From the NCBI RefSeq assembly GCF_000714935.1, contig NZ_JMIR01000022.1, positions 1-64,000 of the forward strand: 64,000 nucleotides of DNA, written 5' to 3'. The position numbers were made by a program, and so were the translations under genes. The notes beneath the pieces were generated by a model. The model did no database searches. It saw only the letters and a program-made list of their open reading frames with translations, and had not been told where the DNA came from. Source of the stretch: Tumebacillus flagellatus. Lineage in GTDB: Bacteria; Bacillota; Bacilli; Tumebacillales; Tumebacillaceae. Below, in pieces: positions 52,712 to 61,436 of the stretch. Numbering within the stretch: the first letter of the stretch is position 1; the number at the start of each line of letters is the position of its first letter.

Positions 52712-53554
52712 TTGCGGATAGGATTCATTGGGACCGGGAGTATGGGAAGCATGTTGATCCGCGCGTTTGTCCAATCCACGCTTTCCTCTGAGATCCAGGT
52801 AGTCGCCTGCAATCGCAGCCCGGAAAAATTGGCGCAGCTCCAGACGCGGTACCCGCACTTGCAAGTCTGCGCCACTGCGGAAGAAACCGTTTCGGCGTCG
52901 GACGTCGTGTTTCTCTGTGTAAAACCGGGAGATGCCCCCGCTGTGATAAACGGAGTACTGCCTTCTATTCGAGAGGACCACTATTTTGTGTCGATCAATT
53001 CGGCGGTGTTGTTGGAGGACATGGAGGCCGTCCTGCCCTGCCGTGTGGCGAAAGTGATTCCTTCCATTACGCAAGTGGCGCTCTCGGGCGTGACGTTGGT
53101 GATGCACGGGAGCCGTACGACGCTGCAAGAACGCCATGAGTTGGAGTCGTTGTTGGACGCGATTTCCAAGCCTGTGGTGGTGGAGGAAGCGGATCTGCGC
53201 GTGTGTTCCGATTTGAGTTCGTGCGGGCCGGCGTTTTTGGCGGTGCTGTTGCAGGAGTTTGCGATGGCGGCTGTGCGTCAGGGCGGGATTCCGCGCGACT
53301 TGGCAGATGCGTTGGTGAAAGAGATGACGCTGGGGCTTGGCAAATTGCTTGCGGAGGAAGGGTTTGAGTTTAGCGACGTGATCCGCAGAGTGTCTGTGCC
53401 CGGCGGGATTACGGCGGAAGGGATTAAAGTGTTGCAGCCGTCGATGTCGGGGATTTTTGATCAGTTGCTGGCGACGACGAGGTCGATTGCGCACAGCAAG
53501 CACGGGGCGAAAACGCCTGTGATGAAGGTGGAATTGACGGAGTATGAGGATTAG
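52712..53554 (+). CDS. comER: ComER, pyrroline-5-carboxylate reductase family
   Basis: A 280-residue ProC-like NAD(P)-binding protein. The Rossmann start RIGFIGTGSMGSMLI and VFLCVKPGDAP, IPSITQVALSGVTL segments match ComER, the reverse-strand gene of the comE competence locus. The C-terminal dimerisation helices contain SSCGPAFLAVLLQEF and PGGITAEGIKVL, typical of the P5CR fold. The start is TTG 52712 with GAGGAGGAG upstream. No comEA is visible to confirm the locus; a plain ProC role is possible. Confidence 0.85.
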   Translation: MRIGFIGTGSMGSMLIRAFVQSTLSSEIQVVACNRSPEKLAQLQTRYPHLQVCATAEETVSASDVVFLCVKPGDAPAVINGVLPSIREDHYFVSINSAVLLEDMEAVLPCRVAKVIPSITQVALSGVTLVMHGSRTTLQERHELESLLDAISKPVVVEEADLRVCSDLSSCGPAFLAVLLQEFAMAAVRQGGIPRDLADALVKEMTLGLGKLLAEEGFEFSDVIRRVSVPGGITAEGIKVLQPSMSGIFDQLLATTRSIAHSKHGAKTPVMKVELTEYED

Positions 53555-53561
53555 GCGTAGG

Positions 53562-53602
53562 AAAAAAAGGAGCTGGTGCCCGGTTGGGTGCCAGCTTTTT
53601 TT
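53562..53602. terminator. Bidirectional terminator
   Basis: AGCTGG/CCAGCT stem with inner GCC/GGG pairs and A/T-runs, between convergent comER and thiD. Confidence 0.82.
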
Positions 53603-53680
53603 GATGGAGTTATGCGCGATGGAAAAAGGTTCACCTGTGCGGGCGAACTCTCTCCGGGGGCAATTCATTTTCGGTGGACG

Positions 53681-54520
53681 TTACTTGTTGTTGCGGTTGT
53701 TGTACGCCCAGTGGTTCGTCGGGCCGTGGCCTGCCCCGAGGCCGAGGGTGTCTCGGATGGCGCAGGTGATGAATTCCTTGGCGATGGCGACCGCTTCGCG
53801 GATCGGCGTGCCCTTGGCGAGTTCGGCGGTGATCGCCGCTGAAAACGTGCAGCCGGTGCCGTGCGTGTGTTTGGTTTCATGACGCGGCGAGACGAACTGC
53901 TCGAAGGTTTCGCCGTCGAACAGAATGTCAAGCGCATCGCCTTCGAGGTGACCGCCCTTGACGACGACGAACTTCGGGCCGAAGTCGTGAATGCGGCGGG
54001 CCGCTTCCTTCATGTCGTCGACCGTTTTGATTTCACGGTTGATGAGGACTTCCGCTTCCGGCAGGTTCGGCGTGACGACGGTGGCGAGCGGAAGCAGGTG
54101 GTCGATCAGCGCTTGCTGAGAGGAGTCTTCGAGCAGTTTCGCTCCGCCCTTGGCGACCATGACCGGGTCGATGACGAGGTTCGGGATGTTGTGCTGTTTG
54201 ATCTTGCGGGCGACGGCTTCGATGATCGGGACTTGCGAGAGCATGCCGGTTTTCACCGCGTCAATCCCGATGTCGGTGGCGACGGCGTCGATCTGCTGCT
54301 CGATCGCTTCGATGGGCAAATTGTAGATGCCGTGAACGCCGAGCGTGTTTTGAGCGGTGACCGCGGTGAGAGCGCTCATACCGAAGACGTTGAGGACGGT
54401 GAACGTTTTGAGATCGGCTTGGATGCCGGCGCCTCCGCCGGAATCGCTGCCTGCTATGGTTAACGCCCGCGGAACGCGGGTTTTGGCTTGTTCGGTTGCG
54501 TTTGCTGCCTGTGCTTCCAT
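53681..54520 (-). CDS. thiD: Hydroxymethylpyrimidine/phosphomethylpyrimidine kinase
   Basis: A 279-residue ribokinase-fold enzyme phosphorylating HMP and HMP-P for thiamine synthesis. Signatures: [22 protein letters not shown] near the start, [11 protein letters not shown], and [19 protein letters not shown] with the anion hole and catalytic Asp-equivalent region. AGAGGGG lies ahead of the ATG. Monocistronic; no TPP riboswitch was found upstream. Confidence 0.96.
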   Translation of the reverse strand: MEAQAANATEQAKTRVPRALTIAGSDSGGGAGIQADLKTFTVLNVFGMSALTAVTAQNTLGVHGIYNLPIEAIEQQIDAVATDIGIDAVKTGMLSQVPIIEAVARKIKQHNIPNLVIDPVMVAKGGAKLLEDSSQQALIDHLLPLATVVTPNLPEAEVLINREIKTVDDMKEAARRIHDFGPKFVVVKGGHLEGDALDILFDGETFEQFVSPRHETKHTHGTGCTFSAAITAELAKGTPIREAVAIAKEFITCAIRDTLGLGAGHGPTNHWAYNNRNNK

Positions 54521-54573
54521 GTTGGTTCCCCTCTCTGTGGAATGCTACGGTTATTGTAACAGAATGTGGGGAG

Positions 54574-54602
54574 TTGCAAAATGTCCCGGTATCGTGTAAT
54601 AT
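54574..54602 (+). promoter_or_regulatory. Promoter of the tRNA-Arg gene
   Basis: TTGCAA (-35) and TAATAT (-10) with exactly 17-bp spacing, 45 bases before the tRNA. Confidence 0.75.
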
Positions 54603-54646
54603 AGCAATTGTTCCTCCGAGGAACGCACACAACTGGATATGCACAC

Positions 54647-54721
54647 GTGCCCTTAGTGTATCGGATATCACGGTGGCCTCCGGAGCCGCAGAGGCAGGTT
54701 CGACTCCTGCAGGGCACGCCA
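54647..54721 (+). tRNA. tRNA-Arg (anticodon CCG)
   Basis: A 75-base tRNA with encoded CCA. The acceptor stem is GTGCCCT/AGGGCAC, the anticodon arm GTGGC-CTCCGGA-GCCGC gives anticodon CCG (reads CGG, Arg), and GCAGG-TTCGACT-CCTGC is the T arm. It has its own promoter and terminator. Confidence 0.95.
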
Positions 54722-54728
54722 ACTGATT

Positions 54729-54768
54729 AAACACCCTGACGAGATTTGATTTCGTCAGGGTGTTTTTT
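54729..54768 (+). terminator. Terminator of the tRNA gene
   Basis: ACACCCTGACGA/TCGTCAGGGTGT stem with T6. Confidence 0.93.
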
Positions 54769-54780
54769 GTACTGGTATTG

Positions 54781-54815
54781 AAAAAAGCCGCGCTGGTACG
54801 TCAGCGCGGCTTTTA
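54781..54815 (-). terminator. Terminator of the metallopeptidase gene
   Basis: AAAAGCCGCGCTG/CAGCGCGGCTTTT stem with flanking A/T, just past the stop at 54836. Confidence 0.92.
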
Positions 54816-54835
54816 CTCTACTCGAACTTAAACCC

Positions 54836-56620
54836 CTATTTCGCCCCCAGCTTCAACCAACCACCATAAAACCCCTCATCCGTCGGGAAGTACGCTTCCG
54901 CAAAACGAATAAACTCCGGGGTGGTAATCTGCTGGTACTGATAGGCGTTCAAGTAATCATGCAGGAAATGCAGGCCCGTTTGCAAAGGGTCGGTCGTGCC
55001 GCTGTTGCGCTTGAAGAGGTCCCACATCTCGTACGCCGGTTGCGTGTAGTACGCTTGGAGCATCTGCCCCGGCTTCAACTCCGACAGCGAGATGTTGCTC
55101 ATCAGCCCGTCCATCCACTTGCGGTTGTACCTCAGGTAGCGGAACGCTTCCTGCTCCGGCACCTTCTCCACCCCGTACATATACAGCGAAGTGGAAAGCT
55201 CCGTCATCCCCTCATCCAGCCAGCCCTCATGGAACGAGTCGGACGAAACCGTGAAGTTAAACCACTGGTGCGCAATCTCGTGCGCTACCGTCTCTTTGAA
55301 AAACAGCGGGTCGTACGGGTACTGATTCGGATCCGCCGGCACCGTCACGATGCCCGGATACTCCATCCCGCCGTCGTTCGCCATGATGTCCAACTGCTTG
55401 TGCGGGTACGGACCGATGTTCTCCCCGTAGAAATGCACCGACTTCGCCGCCACGTCCAAAATCTCTTGCAACGCTTCGTCCTGATCTTCCTCGCTGCGCC
55501 CAAACACCCGAATCTGCACGCCGTCCACCGTCCGATCCAACTCTTTGAGCCTCGGCGAGCCGTCGATCTGCGCGTAGATCTCCTTGACGTTGTTCACCGT
55601 CAACTGCCCTTTGTTGGTGCCGCGCGGCAAGTCATTCTCCGCCGAAGAGATGAACGAATACCCCTCCGGCAACTCATACGAAACTTTGAAATCGCTGAAG
55701 TCCGTGAAGTACGACTCCGACGATGGGTAGTACGGGAACTTGTTCCAGCCCGATTCGTTGTACGTCGCGAGCATCGGGTACCATTCCGCCAGCTTGTACA
55801 ACTGCTCCTCGTCCACTTTGGCAAACCGATTGCCCGGCTCCGGAAGCGTGAACGTGTAGGTGACGTCCACTTCCGTTTTTTCACCGGGTTTGAGAGCGGT
55901 CGGCAACGCAACGTCGAGGGAATCGCCCGTCAGTTTATAGGCCGCGTCCTGACCGCCGGTTTTCAGGGAGTCAATGTTCACCTTGGCGTATTGCAGTCTG
56001 TCGTTCAGCGGCTTGCCGTTCTCGTCGAGGATCGGCGTGCCGTCCGGGTTGTTGTATTTCGGGACGAAGTTCCGGTTCTTGAACTCCTCCGTGAACACGT
56101 TCGGGATGAAGTAAAAAACGGCATGGTCCCACACATCCGCAGAACGATTCTCCACTTGCACCTTCGCCGTCACTTTGAATTCATGCGCTTCGTTCATCAC
56201 GAGGTTCAGGTCGTAATTCGCGTGGCTTCCATTCTTCGCCCCTTGAGGTGTAAACGCGGACGGATTGCCAACGATCAAACGTCCCTCCGCTTCGTTCCAG
56301 TTCAGATCCTTGCCCAGAAGCTGTTCCACCCAAGACAACGGTATGTAGGTTCGGTCCTCCCGCAACGCGAGCGGTTCCGACAGAGTCACAGTCGTATCCC
56401 CGATTTGCACGTTCCGCGAGCCGATCCGCACTTTGAGGGACTTGCCCCCTTCGGTCAGCGTGGCGGTCGCCGTGCCCGCGTCCCATTGGAGTTCCGCCCC
56501 CAATTGGTTGGCGAGAACACGCAGCGGTACGGACGCGTCATTTTTTGGCTCGCCGGCAAAGGCAAGGCTCGGTGTTGCCATCGCAGCGATCAAGGTGAAA
56601 GCCAGTAGTTGTTTTTTCAG
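54836..56620 (-). CDS. Secreted M1-family zinc metallopeptidase with copper-amine-oxidase-like N-domain
   Basis: A protein of about 594 residues. A signal peptide (KKQLLAFTLIAAMATPSLAFA) is followed by a copper-amine-oxidase N-terminal-like domain (about 25-115: PLRVLANQLGAELQWD, YIPLSWVEQLLGKDLNWNE) and an M1 peptidase core. The active site is HEIAH followed 18 residues later by the Glu ligand in WLDEGMTEL (about 446-470), with substrate-binding GGMEYPG upstream. No canonical start with a ribosome site exists near the signal peptide: GAGGAGGGG lies seven bases before a CTG at 56620, taken here as the start. A TTG at 56674 is the alternative. Confidence 0.85.
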   Translation of the reverse strand: MKKQLLAFTLIAAMATPSLAFAGEPKNDASVPLRVLANQLGAELQWDAGTATATLTEGGKSLKVRIGSRNVQIGDTTVTLSEPLALREDRTYIPLSWVEQLLGKDLNWNEAEGRLIVGNPSAFTPQGAKNGSHANYDLNLVMNEAHEFKVTAKVQVENRSADVWDHAVFYFIPNVFTEEFKNRNFVPKYNNPDGTPILDENGKPLNDRLQYAKVNIDSLKTGGQDAAYKLTGDSLDVALPTALKPGEKTEVDVTYTFTLPEPGNRFAKVDEEQLYKLAEWYPMLATYNESGWNKFPYYPSSESYFTDFSDFKVSYELPEGYSFISSAENDLPRGTNKGQLTVNNVKEIYAQIDGSPRLKELDRTVDGVQIRVFGRSEEDQDEALQEILDVAAKSVHFYGENIGPYPHKQLDIMANDGGMEYPGIVTVPADPNQYPYDPLFFKETVAHEIAHQWFNFTVSSDSFHEGWLDEGMTELSTSLYMYGVEKVPEQEAFRYLRYNRKWMDGLMSNISLSELKPGQMLQAYYTQPAYEMWDLFKRNSGTTDPLQTGLHFLHDYLNAYQYQQITTPEFIRFAEAYFPTDEGFYGGWLKLGAK

Positions 56621-56676
56621 AAAAACCCCTCCTCGCTTACATTTTATAACAAAACAGGAAGAGAAACGAGTCAAAA

Positions 56677-56709
56677 TTCAGCTTCTGTTCAGGTTCCGTT
56701 TCTTTTCTG
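56677..56709 (+). promoter_or_regulatory. Phased direct repeats, likely response-regulator box
   Basis: TTCAGCTTCTG (56677), TTCAGGTTCCG (56688) and a weaker TTTCTTTTCTG (56699) recur every 11 bp, one helical turn. They lie upstream of a TAGAAT -10 (56725-56730) with no good -35, the layout of OmpR-type activated promoters in lantibiotic immunity operons. Confidence 0.6.
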
Positions 56710-56749
56710 TACAACAACCGGCTCTAGAATGATCCTTGAGGTGATCAAC

Positions 56750-57664
56750 ATGAGCGAAATGGTAATTCAAACCCAACAACTGACACGCCGCTACGGCCGA
56801 CAAGTTTCGGTCGCGGACGTGAACCTGCAAGTTCCCCAAGGCAGCATCTACGGATTTCTCGGCCCCAACGGCGCCGGGAAGACGACGACGATCCGCATGT
56901 TGCTGGGCCTGATCCGCCCCACGTCGGGCCGCGTTCGGCTCTTCAACCAAGACCTTGAAAAAAACCGCATCTCCGTCCTCCGGAGGGTCGGCTCTCTCGT
57001 CGAATCTCCCTCCTACTACGGACACTTGACCGGAACGGAGAATCTGAAAGTCATCGCGCGACTGCTCGGCGTTTGCGACCAGCACGTGGCGGAAGTGCTG
57101 GACTTGGTGCGCTTGACGCAAGCCGCAAACAAGCAAGTCAAAGGCTACTCACTCGGCATGAAGCAACGCCTCGGCATCGCAGCAGCGCTGCTCGGAAGTC
57201 CGGACCTGTTGATTCTCGACGAACCGACGAACGGCCTCGACCCCGCGGGCATTCAAGAGATTCGCGAACTGATCCTCGAAATGCCGAAACAGCACGGCAT
57301 CACCGTCCTCGTCTCCTCCCACTTGCTCAGCGAGATTGAGCAGATGGCGACACAGGTCGGGATCATCAACGAAGGCAAGATGATCTTCCAAGGCCCGATG
57401 GACGATCTGCGCAGACAAAGCCGTCCGCAGTTGGTGCTCGAAACCGAACGCCCGCAAGACGTGCGGAATTTCTTGCAAGACCAAGGCTGGTCGGTCACGC
57501 TTGAGGACGGCCTGCTCTCGCTCCCGAACGCCGACTTCGAAACGTCCGCAGGCGTGAACCGCGAACTGGTCATGGCGGGCTTCTCCGTGTACCGGATGCG
57601 CGAAGTCAAACCGTCGCTCGAAGACATCTTCCTCGATCTCGTCGGAAAGGGAGTGAGCCTCTGA
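56750..57664 (+). CDS. ABC transporter ATP-binding protein, BcrA/LanF type
   Basis: A 304-residue ATPase. Walker A GPNGAGKTT (38-46), signature YSLGMKQRLG (about 133-142) and Walker B LLILDEPTNGLDP (about 153-165) are intact. The C-terminal extension fits the bacitracin/lantibiotic-immunity branch (BcrA, SpaF, NukF). The start at 56750 has TTGAGGTG eight bases upstream; the longer frame from 56609 runs through the promoter. Its stop overlaps the next gene's ATG by one base, so the pump is a tight operon. Confidence 0.9.
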   Translation: MSEMVIQTQQLTRRYGRQVSVADVNLQVPQGSIYGFLGPNGAGKTTTIRMLLGLIRPTSGRVRLFNQDLEKNRISVLRRVGSLVESPSYYGHLTGTENLKVIARLLGVCDQHVAEVLDLVRLTQAANKQVKGYSLGMKQRLGIAAALLGSPDLLILDEPTNGLDPAGIQEIRELILEMPKQHGITVLVSSHLLSEIEQMATQVGIINEGKMIFQGPMDDLRRQSRPQLVLETERPQDVRNFLQDQGWSVTLEDGLLSLPNADFETSAGVNRELVMAGFSVYRMREVKPSLEDIFLDLVGKGVSL

Positions 57665-58377
57665 TGTGGCGGATTCTCGCATCCGACTCCCTCAAACTGC
57701 GCCGCACGTGGATCGTCGCTCTGACACTCCTCACGCCGGTCGGTTTGATGGCGCTGATGACGGCGGCGTATACGGTCAGCTACGATACGCTTGTGAAGCC
57801 CGGTCAAGACAACTGGGCGACTCTGATTCAGATCCTGCACGTGTTGACGGTGTTTTCACTGATGCTGGGCTCGGGGATCCTCGCGTCGATTTTTCTCGGG
57901 ATTGAACACCAAGGGCATACGTGGAAACAGTTGATGGCGCTGCCGATCTCCCGCTTTCAACTCTTGGTGGGGAAGTTTCTGTGGCTGGCCGCGATGCTTG
58001 GGATCTCCTCGCTGCTGCTGGCGGTCGGGTATGTGCTGTTCGGCTTGGGATTTGATCTCGGCCCGACACCGTGGAAGATGATTCTGACGGAATGCTTCGC
58101 TCCCTGCTTGGCGGTGTTGCCGGTCTTGGCGTTGCAGGTCTGGTTGTCCAGCGTGTTTCACAACCAAGCGCTGCCGGTTCTGCTCAGCGTGGTCGGCATG
58201 CTGCTCAGCGGCTCCGCGAGCCTGTTGCCGTCGTGGCTTCCGTGGTCGTACCCGCAATATGCAAGCCCTGTCGGTCACGACCCTAAGCCGTGGTTGTTCG
58301 CGCTGCTGGGATTGGGAGTGGCTTGCGCGGTTGTCCTCGCAGGCGCGTCTCACTTCGCCAAGCGCGAAGTGAAGTAG
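57664..58377 (+). CDS. ABC-2 permease, lantibiotic-immunity (LanE/EpiE-like) type
   Basis: A 237-residue six-helix permease. The opening MWRILASDSLKLRRTWIVALTLLTPVGL and the GIEHQGHTWKQLMALPISRFQLLVGKF segment are typical of MutE/EpiE-type subunits of lantibiotic self-protection exporters. It overlaps the ATPase stop (TGATG). It shares the EH---WKQL-ALP-SR motif with the next permease, so they are a heterodimeric pair. Confidence 0.88.
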   Translation: MWRILASDSLKLRRTWIVALTLLTPVGLMALMTAAYTVSYDTLVKPGQDNWATLIQILHVLTVFSLMLGSGILASIFLGIEHQGHTWKQLMALPISRFQLLVGKFLWLAAMLGISSLLLAVGYVLFGLGFDLGPTPWKMILTECFAPCLAVLPVLALQVWLSSVFHNQALPVLLSVVGMLLSGSASLLPSWLPWSYPQYASPVGHDPKPWLFALLGLGVACAVVLAGASHFAKREVK

Positions 58378-58389
58378 GAGGTGCAGGAA

Positions 58390-59142
58390 ATGTTCTGGAA
58401 TTCTCTCGTTTCGGAATGGATGAAAGTGCGCAAATCGAGCCTCTGGTTTCTCATCCCCGTCGGCCCGCTGCTCGGCCTCTTGCTCGGCTGGCTCAACGTG
58501 CATACGGGGGAAACACACCCTGACGCCCAAGGGCAAGCAGAAGTTCATGACTGGCTGTGGATGTACCCGCAAATGCTCGGCACGTATGCCGTGCTGTTCC
58601 TCCCGCTGGTGGCGGGCGTCTATGCATCGCTGTTGTGCCGCTTTGAGCATCTGAACGGCGGCTGGAAACAGCTTCTGGCGCTCCCGGTTTCGCGGAGCAC
58701 CCTCTATCTGACGAAGCTGGTCTATCTGCTCGGGATGCTGGCGCTCACGCAATTCCTTTGGCTGGCAGGCGTTCTGATTTTTGGACTGTGCCTGCAAGTG
58801 GAAGGTTCGATTCCGTGGACAGAACTTGGCAAAAGCGGTTTCAGCGGCTGGCTGACCCTCGTGCCGCTGGCGGCGTTGCAGCTGTGGGTCGCGACGGTCT
58901 GGAAAAACTTCGGCCTCCCGTTTGCGCTCAACGTCATCCTCGCGATCCCCGGCATGCTGCTGCTGAACGCGGAAAAGTACAGAGTGTACTACCTGTGGTC
59001 GCAGCCGTATCTCGGCATGTCCCCCACGCATGGCGGCATCTTGAACTTGGCGCCGATTTCCTTCTGGCTCGTGCTCGGCGGAAGTTTGGTGCTGGTGGCG
59101 GCGGGCTGGACGCATTTCGTCAAGCGCGACGTGCAGCACTAA
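58390..59142 (+). CDS. ABC-2 permease, lantibiotic-immunity (LanG/MutG-like) type
   Basis: A 250-residue six-helix permease, second of the pair: MFWNSLVSEWMKVRKSSLWFLIPVGPLLG, then RFEHLNGGWKQLLALPVSRSTLYLTK. It starts at ATG 58390, with AGGAGGTG six bases upstream, 12 bases after the previous stop. With the two preceding genes it forms a LanFEG-like exporter that would pump lantibiotics out of the membrane, by family resemblance. A terminator follows. Confidence 0.88.
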   Translation: MFWNSLVSEWMKVRKSSLWFLIPVGPLLGLLLGWLNVHTGETHPDAQGQAEVHDWLWMYPQMLGTYAVLFLPLVAGVYASLLCRFEHLNGGWKQLLALPVSRSTLYLTKLVYLLGMLALTQFLWLAGVLIFGLCLQVEGSIPWTELGKSGFSGWLTLVPLAALQLWVATVWKNFGLPFALNVILAIPGMLLLNAEKYRVYYLWSQPYLGMSPTHGGILNLAPISFWLVLGGSLVLVAAGWTHFVKRDVQH

Positions 59143-59161
59143 GTCCGAAGACACCCTCTGG

Positions 59162-59194
59162 AAAAAAAGTCCTTGCGCGAACAAGGACTTTTTT
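59162..59194. terminator. Terminator of the ABC operon
   Basis: A perfect 13-bp stem AAAAAAGTCCTTG/CAAGGACTTTTTT. Confidence 0.93.
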
Positions 59195-59232
59195 CCCTGT
59201 CTGCGAAAGCTAGTATCTTGAGGTGACCACTG

Positions 59233-59961
59233 ATGAACGATTTGCGTGTGCTGTTGGTCGATGACGAGCAGGCGATTCTCGACCTGTTGCGCATCGTTTT
59301 GGAAAAGGAAGGCTACCGCAACCTCCGTCTCGCCGCCACCGGACGGGACGCGATCGAAGTTTGCCGGACGTTTCAACCGGATTTGATCGTGCTCGACGTG
59401 ATGCTGCCCGATCTGGAAGGGTTTGAAGTGTGCCGCCGGATGCGGGAGTTCACGGACGCGCCGGTGCTTTTTTTGACAGCACGGACGTCCGATCTCGACA
59501 AGTTGATGGGGTTTGGCATCGGCGGCGACGATTACATCACCAAGCCGTTTCACCCGCTGGAAGTGGCGGCTCGGGTCAAAGCGCACCTGCGCCGCCACCA
59601 ACGCGTGCAGGCGGAACCGCAAGCGATGCAGTTTCGCGAGCAGGTATACGACTTCGGCCGCTTTCAAGTGCAGGAAAAAAGCGGCACGCTCGTCGTCGAC
59701 GGAACCCCCGTGGATTGTCCGGCGCGGGAGTTTCAACTGCTGCTGTATTTCTGCAAACACCCGAATTTCGTGTTCTCCCGCCAGCAGTTGTATGAAGCGA
59801 TCTGGGGCGAAGACAGCATGGGCGACGACAACACCGTGATGGTGCACGTCCGCCGGTTGCGCGAGAAAATCGAGGAAGACCCCAGCCGCCCGCGCTTGCT
59901 GGTGACGATTCGCGGGTTGGGGTATAAATTGGCGGCGATGCCGAACGGGGACTCCCGATGA
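59233..59961 (+). CDS. OmpR-family response regulator
   Basis: A 242-residue regulator. Receiver domain (1-120) has DD at 10-11, the phosphoacceptor Asp55 in LIVLDVMLPD and Lys in TKPF. The C-terminal winged helix (about 140-235: REFQLLLYFCKHPNFVFSRQQLYEAIWG...VMVHVRRLREKIE) is OmpR/PhoB type. GAGGTG precedes the ATG. It overlaps the kinase gene by four bases (ATGA). It very probably controls the adjacent exporter through the 11-bp repeats. Confidence 0.95.
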   Translation: MNDLRVLLVDDEQAILDLLRIVLEKEGYRNLRLAATGRDAIEVCRTFQPDLIVLDVMLPDLEGFEVCRRMREFTDAPVLFLTARTSDLDKLMGFGIGGDDYITKPFHPLEVAARVKAHLRRHQRVQAEPQAMQFREQVYDFGRFQVQEKSGTLVVDGTPVDCPAREFQLLLYFCKHPNFVFSRQQLYEAIWGEDSMGDDNTVMVHVRRLREKIEEDPSRPRLLVTIRGLGYKLAAMPNGDSR

Positions 59962-61418
59962 ATCTGAAGACGCGCTTAACGGTGAAGTTCCTGTCTCAAG
60001 TGTTCCTGCTGGTGGTGTTGGTGAGTGCGGTTTGGGGCGGGACGATTTTTTGGGTGCAGTATTCGGAGGAAGTCATTCCGCAGCAGAACGAGATGTTTGA
60101 TGTCCTGAGCGAGTTGGAAAAAACGACAGAGGTGCAAGACGGCCGCGCCACCGTGCCGCCCCAGACGCTGGCGAAATTGGCTCCGCAGAGTTGGGTGCAG
60201 GTGCTCTCCGGCGACGGGCGGGAGTTGTTCGCGTATCGCAAACCGTCGAACATCCCCGAACGCATCGGGCCCGGTGAGTTGGCGTTCATGCGGGAGAATC
60301 CGCATGAGTACGGGTACGCGCTTCATACGTGGTATAAGGGCTCCGGGGAGAACTCGGTGACGTGGGTTTACGCCCTGCCGTTTGATGCGGAGACGCAACT
60401 GTCGATCGGCACGCGGTTTTTGATCTTGGTGTTGGGCGGCAGTTTGTTGCTTGCCGTGTTGGTGGCGTTTCTGTTCGGCCGCCAGTTGGGAGCGCCGTTG
60501 CTGCACATGATGAACTGGTTGAAGAACATCGCGTCGGGCGAGCTTCGCGAGCCGGTGGACGCAGACGGAATTGCGCGCAGTCGGAATCCGTCCGGCAATC
60601 TGCGCCGGGGGTATCGGCTCTATCGCGACGTGTTGAACACGTTGGAGCGGGTCACGGACGCTTTGCAAGCCAATGAGGAAGAACGCGCCCGCTTGGATCG
60701 CACCCGCGAAGAATGGATGGCGGGAGTTTCGCATGATATGAAGACTCCGCTCTCTTCCGTAAAGGGGTACGCGGAGTTGCTCGCCACGGAGCAGTATTCG
60801 TGGAGCGAAGCGGAAGTCCGCGAGTTCGGGCACGTGATTTCGGAAAAAGCGAAGCATATGGAACTCCTGCTGGAAGACTTGAATTTGACCTTCCAACTGC
60901 GCAACAAAGCGCTTCCGATGGAGCGCCGCCTGGAAGACGTGGTTGAGGTCGCTCGGCAATCGGTGATTCACTTGATCAACCATCCGCAGACGTCGAATCA
61001 AGAAGTGGTGTTTGCGTCGGCTGAGCAGCCGTCGATCTTCTACCCGCTCGACCGGGGCTGGTTCTCGCGCGCGCTCGACAACTTGCTGGTCAATGCCGCC
61101 AAGCACAACCCGCCCGGCACGCGGATTGAAGTCGAAGTGTTGCGTGCGGAGGACGGCGGGGTGCGGATTCGCATCGCGGACAACGGCGTCGGCATGGATG
61201 CACAGACGTTGGAGCACTTGTTCGACCGCTATTACCGCGGGACGAGCACCGCGTCGAAAGAAAGCGCCGGAAGCGGGCTGGGCACGGCGATTGCGAAGCA
61301 TCTCGTGGAAGCGCATGAAGGGCAGTTGGAGGTACAGAGCACTGTGGGCGCGGGAACGACGATTGTGGTTTCGTTGCCGCCTGTGCCTTCGATCGACATA
61401 AAAAAACCGCTGCGGTAG
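59958..61418 (+). CDS. Membrane sensor histidine kinase
   Basis: A 486-residue kinase: TM helix (about 10-33), extracytoplasmic region (about 34-148), TM (about 150-172), HAMP-like linker, phosphoacceptor H259 in VSHDMKTPLSSVKGYAELL, and a catalytic HATPase domain with N-box DNLLVNAAKHN, G1 IADNGVGMD, F-box LFDRYYRG and G2 GSGLGTAIAKHLVEAH. It partners the regulator whose gene it overlaps. The stop codon lies in the terminator stem. The moderately large sensor domain is not the tiny LiaS/BceS kind. Confidence 0.95.
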   Translation: MNLKTRLTVKFLSQVFLLVVLVSAVWGGTIFWVQYSEEVIPQQNEMFDVLSELEKTTEVQDGRATVPPQTLAKLAPQSWVQVLSGDGRELFAYRKPSNIPERIGPGELAFMRENPHEYGYALHTWYKGSGENSVTWVYALPFDAETQLSIGTRFLILVLGGSLLLAVLVAFLFGRQLGAPLLHMMNWLKNIASGELREPVDADGIARSRNPSGNLRRGYRLYRDVLNTLERVTDALQANEEERARLDRTREEWMAGVSHDMKTPLSSVKGYAELLATEQYSWSEAEVREFGHVISEKAKHMELLLEDLNLTFQLRNKALPMERRLEDVVEVARQSVIHLINHPQTSNQEVVFASAEQPSIFYPLDRGWFSRALDNLLVNAAKHNPPGTRIEVEVLRAEDGGVRIRIADNGVGMDAQTLEHLFDRYYRGTSTASKESAGSGLGTAIAKHLVEAHEGQLEVQSTVGAGTTIVVSLPPVPSIDIKKPLR

Positions 61419-61436
61419 GAGCAGCGGTTTTTTTTT
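61401..61436. terminator. Bidirectional terminator
   Basis: AAAAAACCGCTGC/GCAGCGGTTTTTT stem. It overlaps the kinase stop (61416-61418) and the end of the ECF gene (61435). Confidence 0.9.

Noticed and set aside
54521-54646. TPP riboswitch upstream of thiD
   Set aside because: The space before the thiD start is short and is occupied by the divergent tRNA promoter; no conserved riboswitch core was seen.
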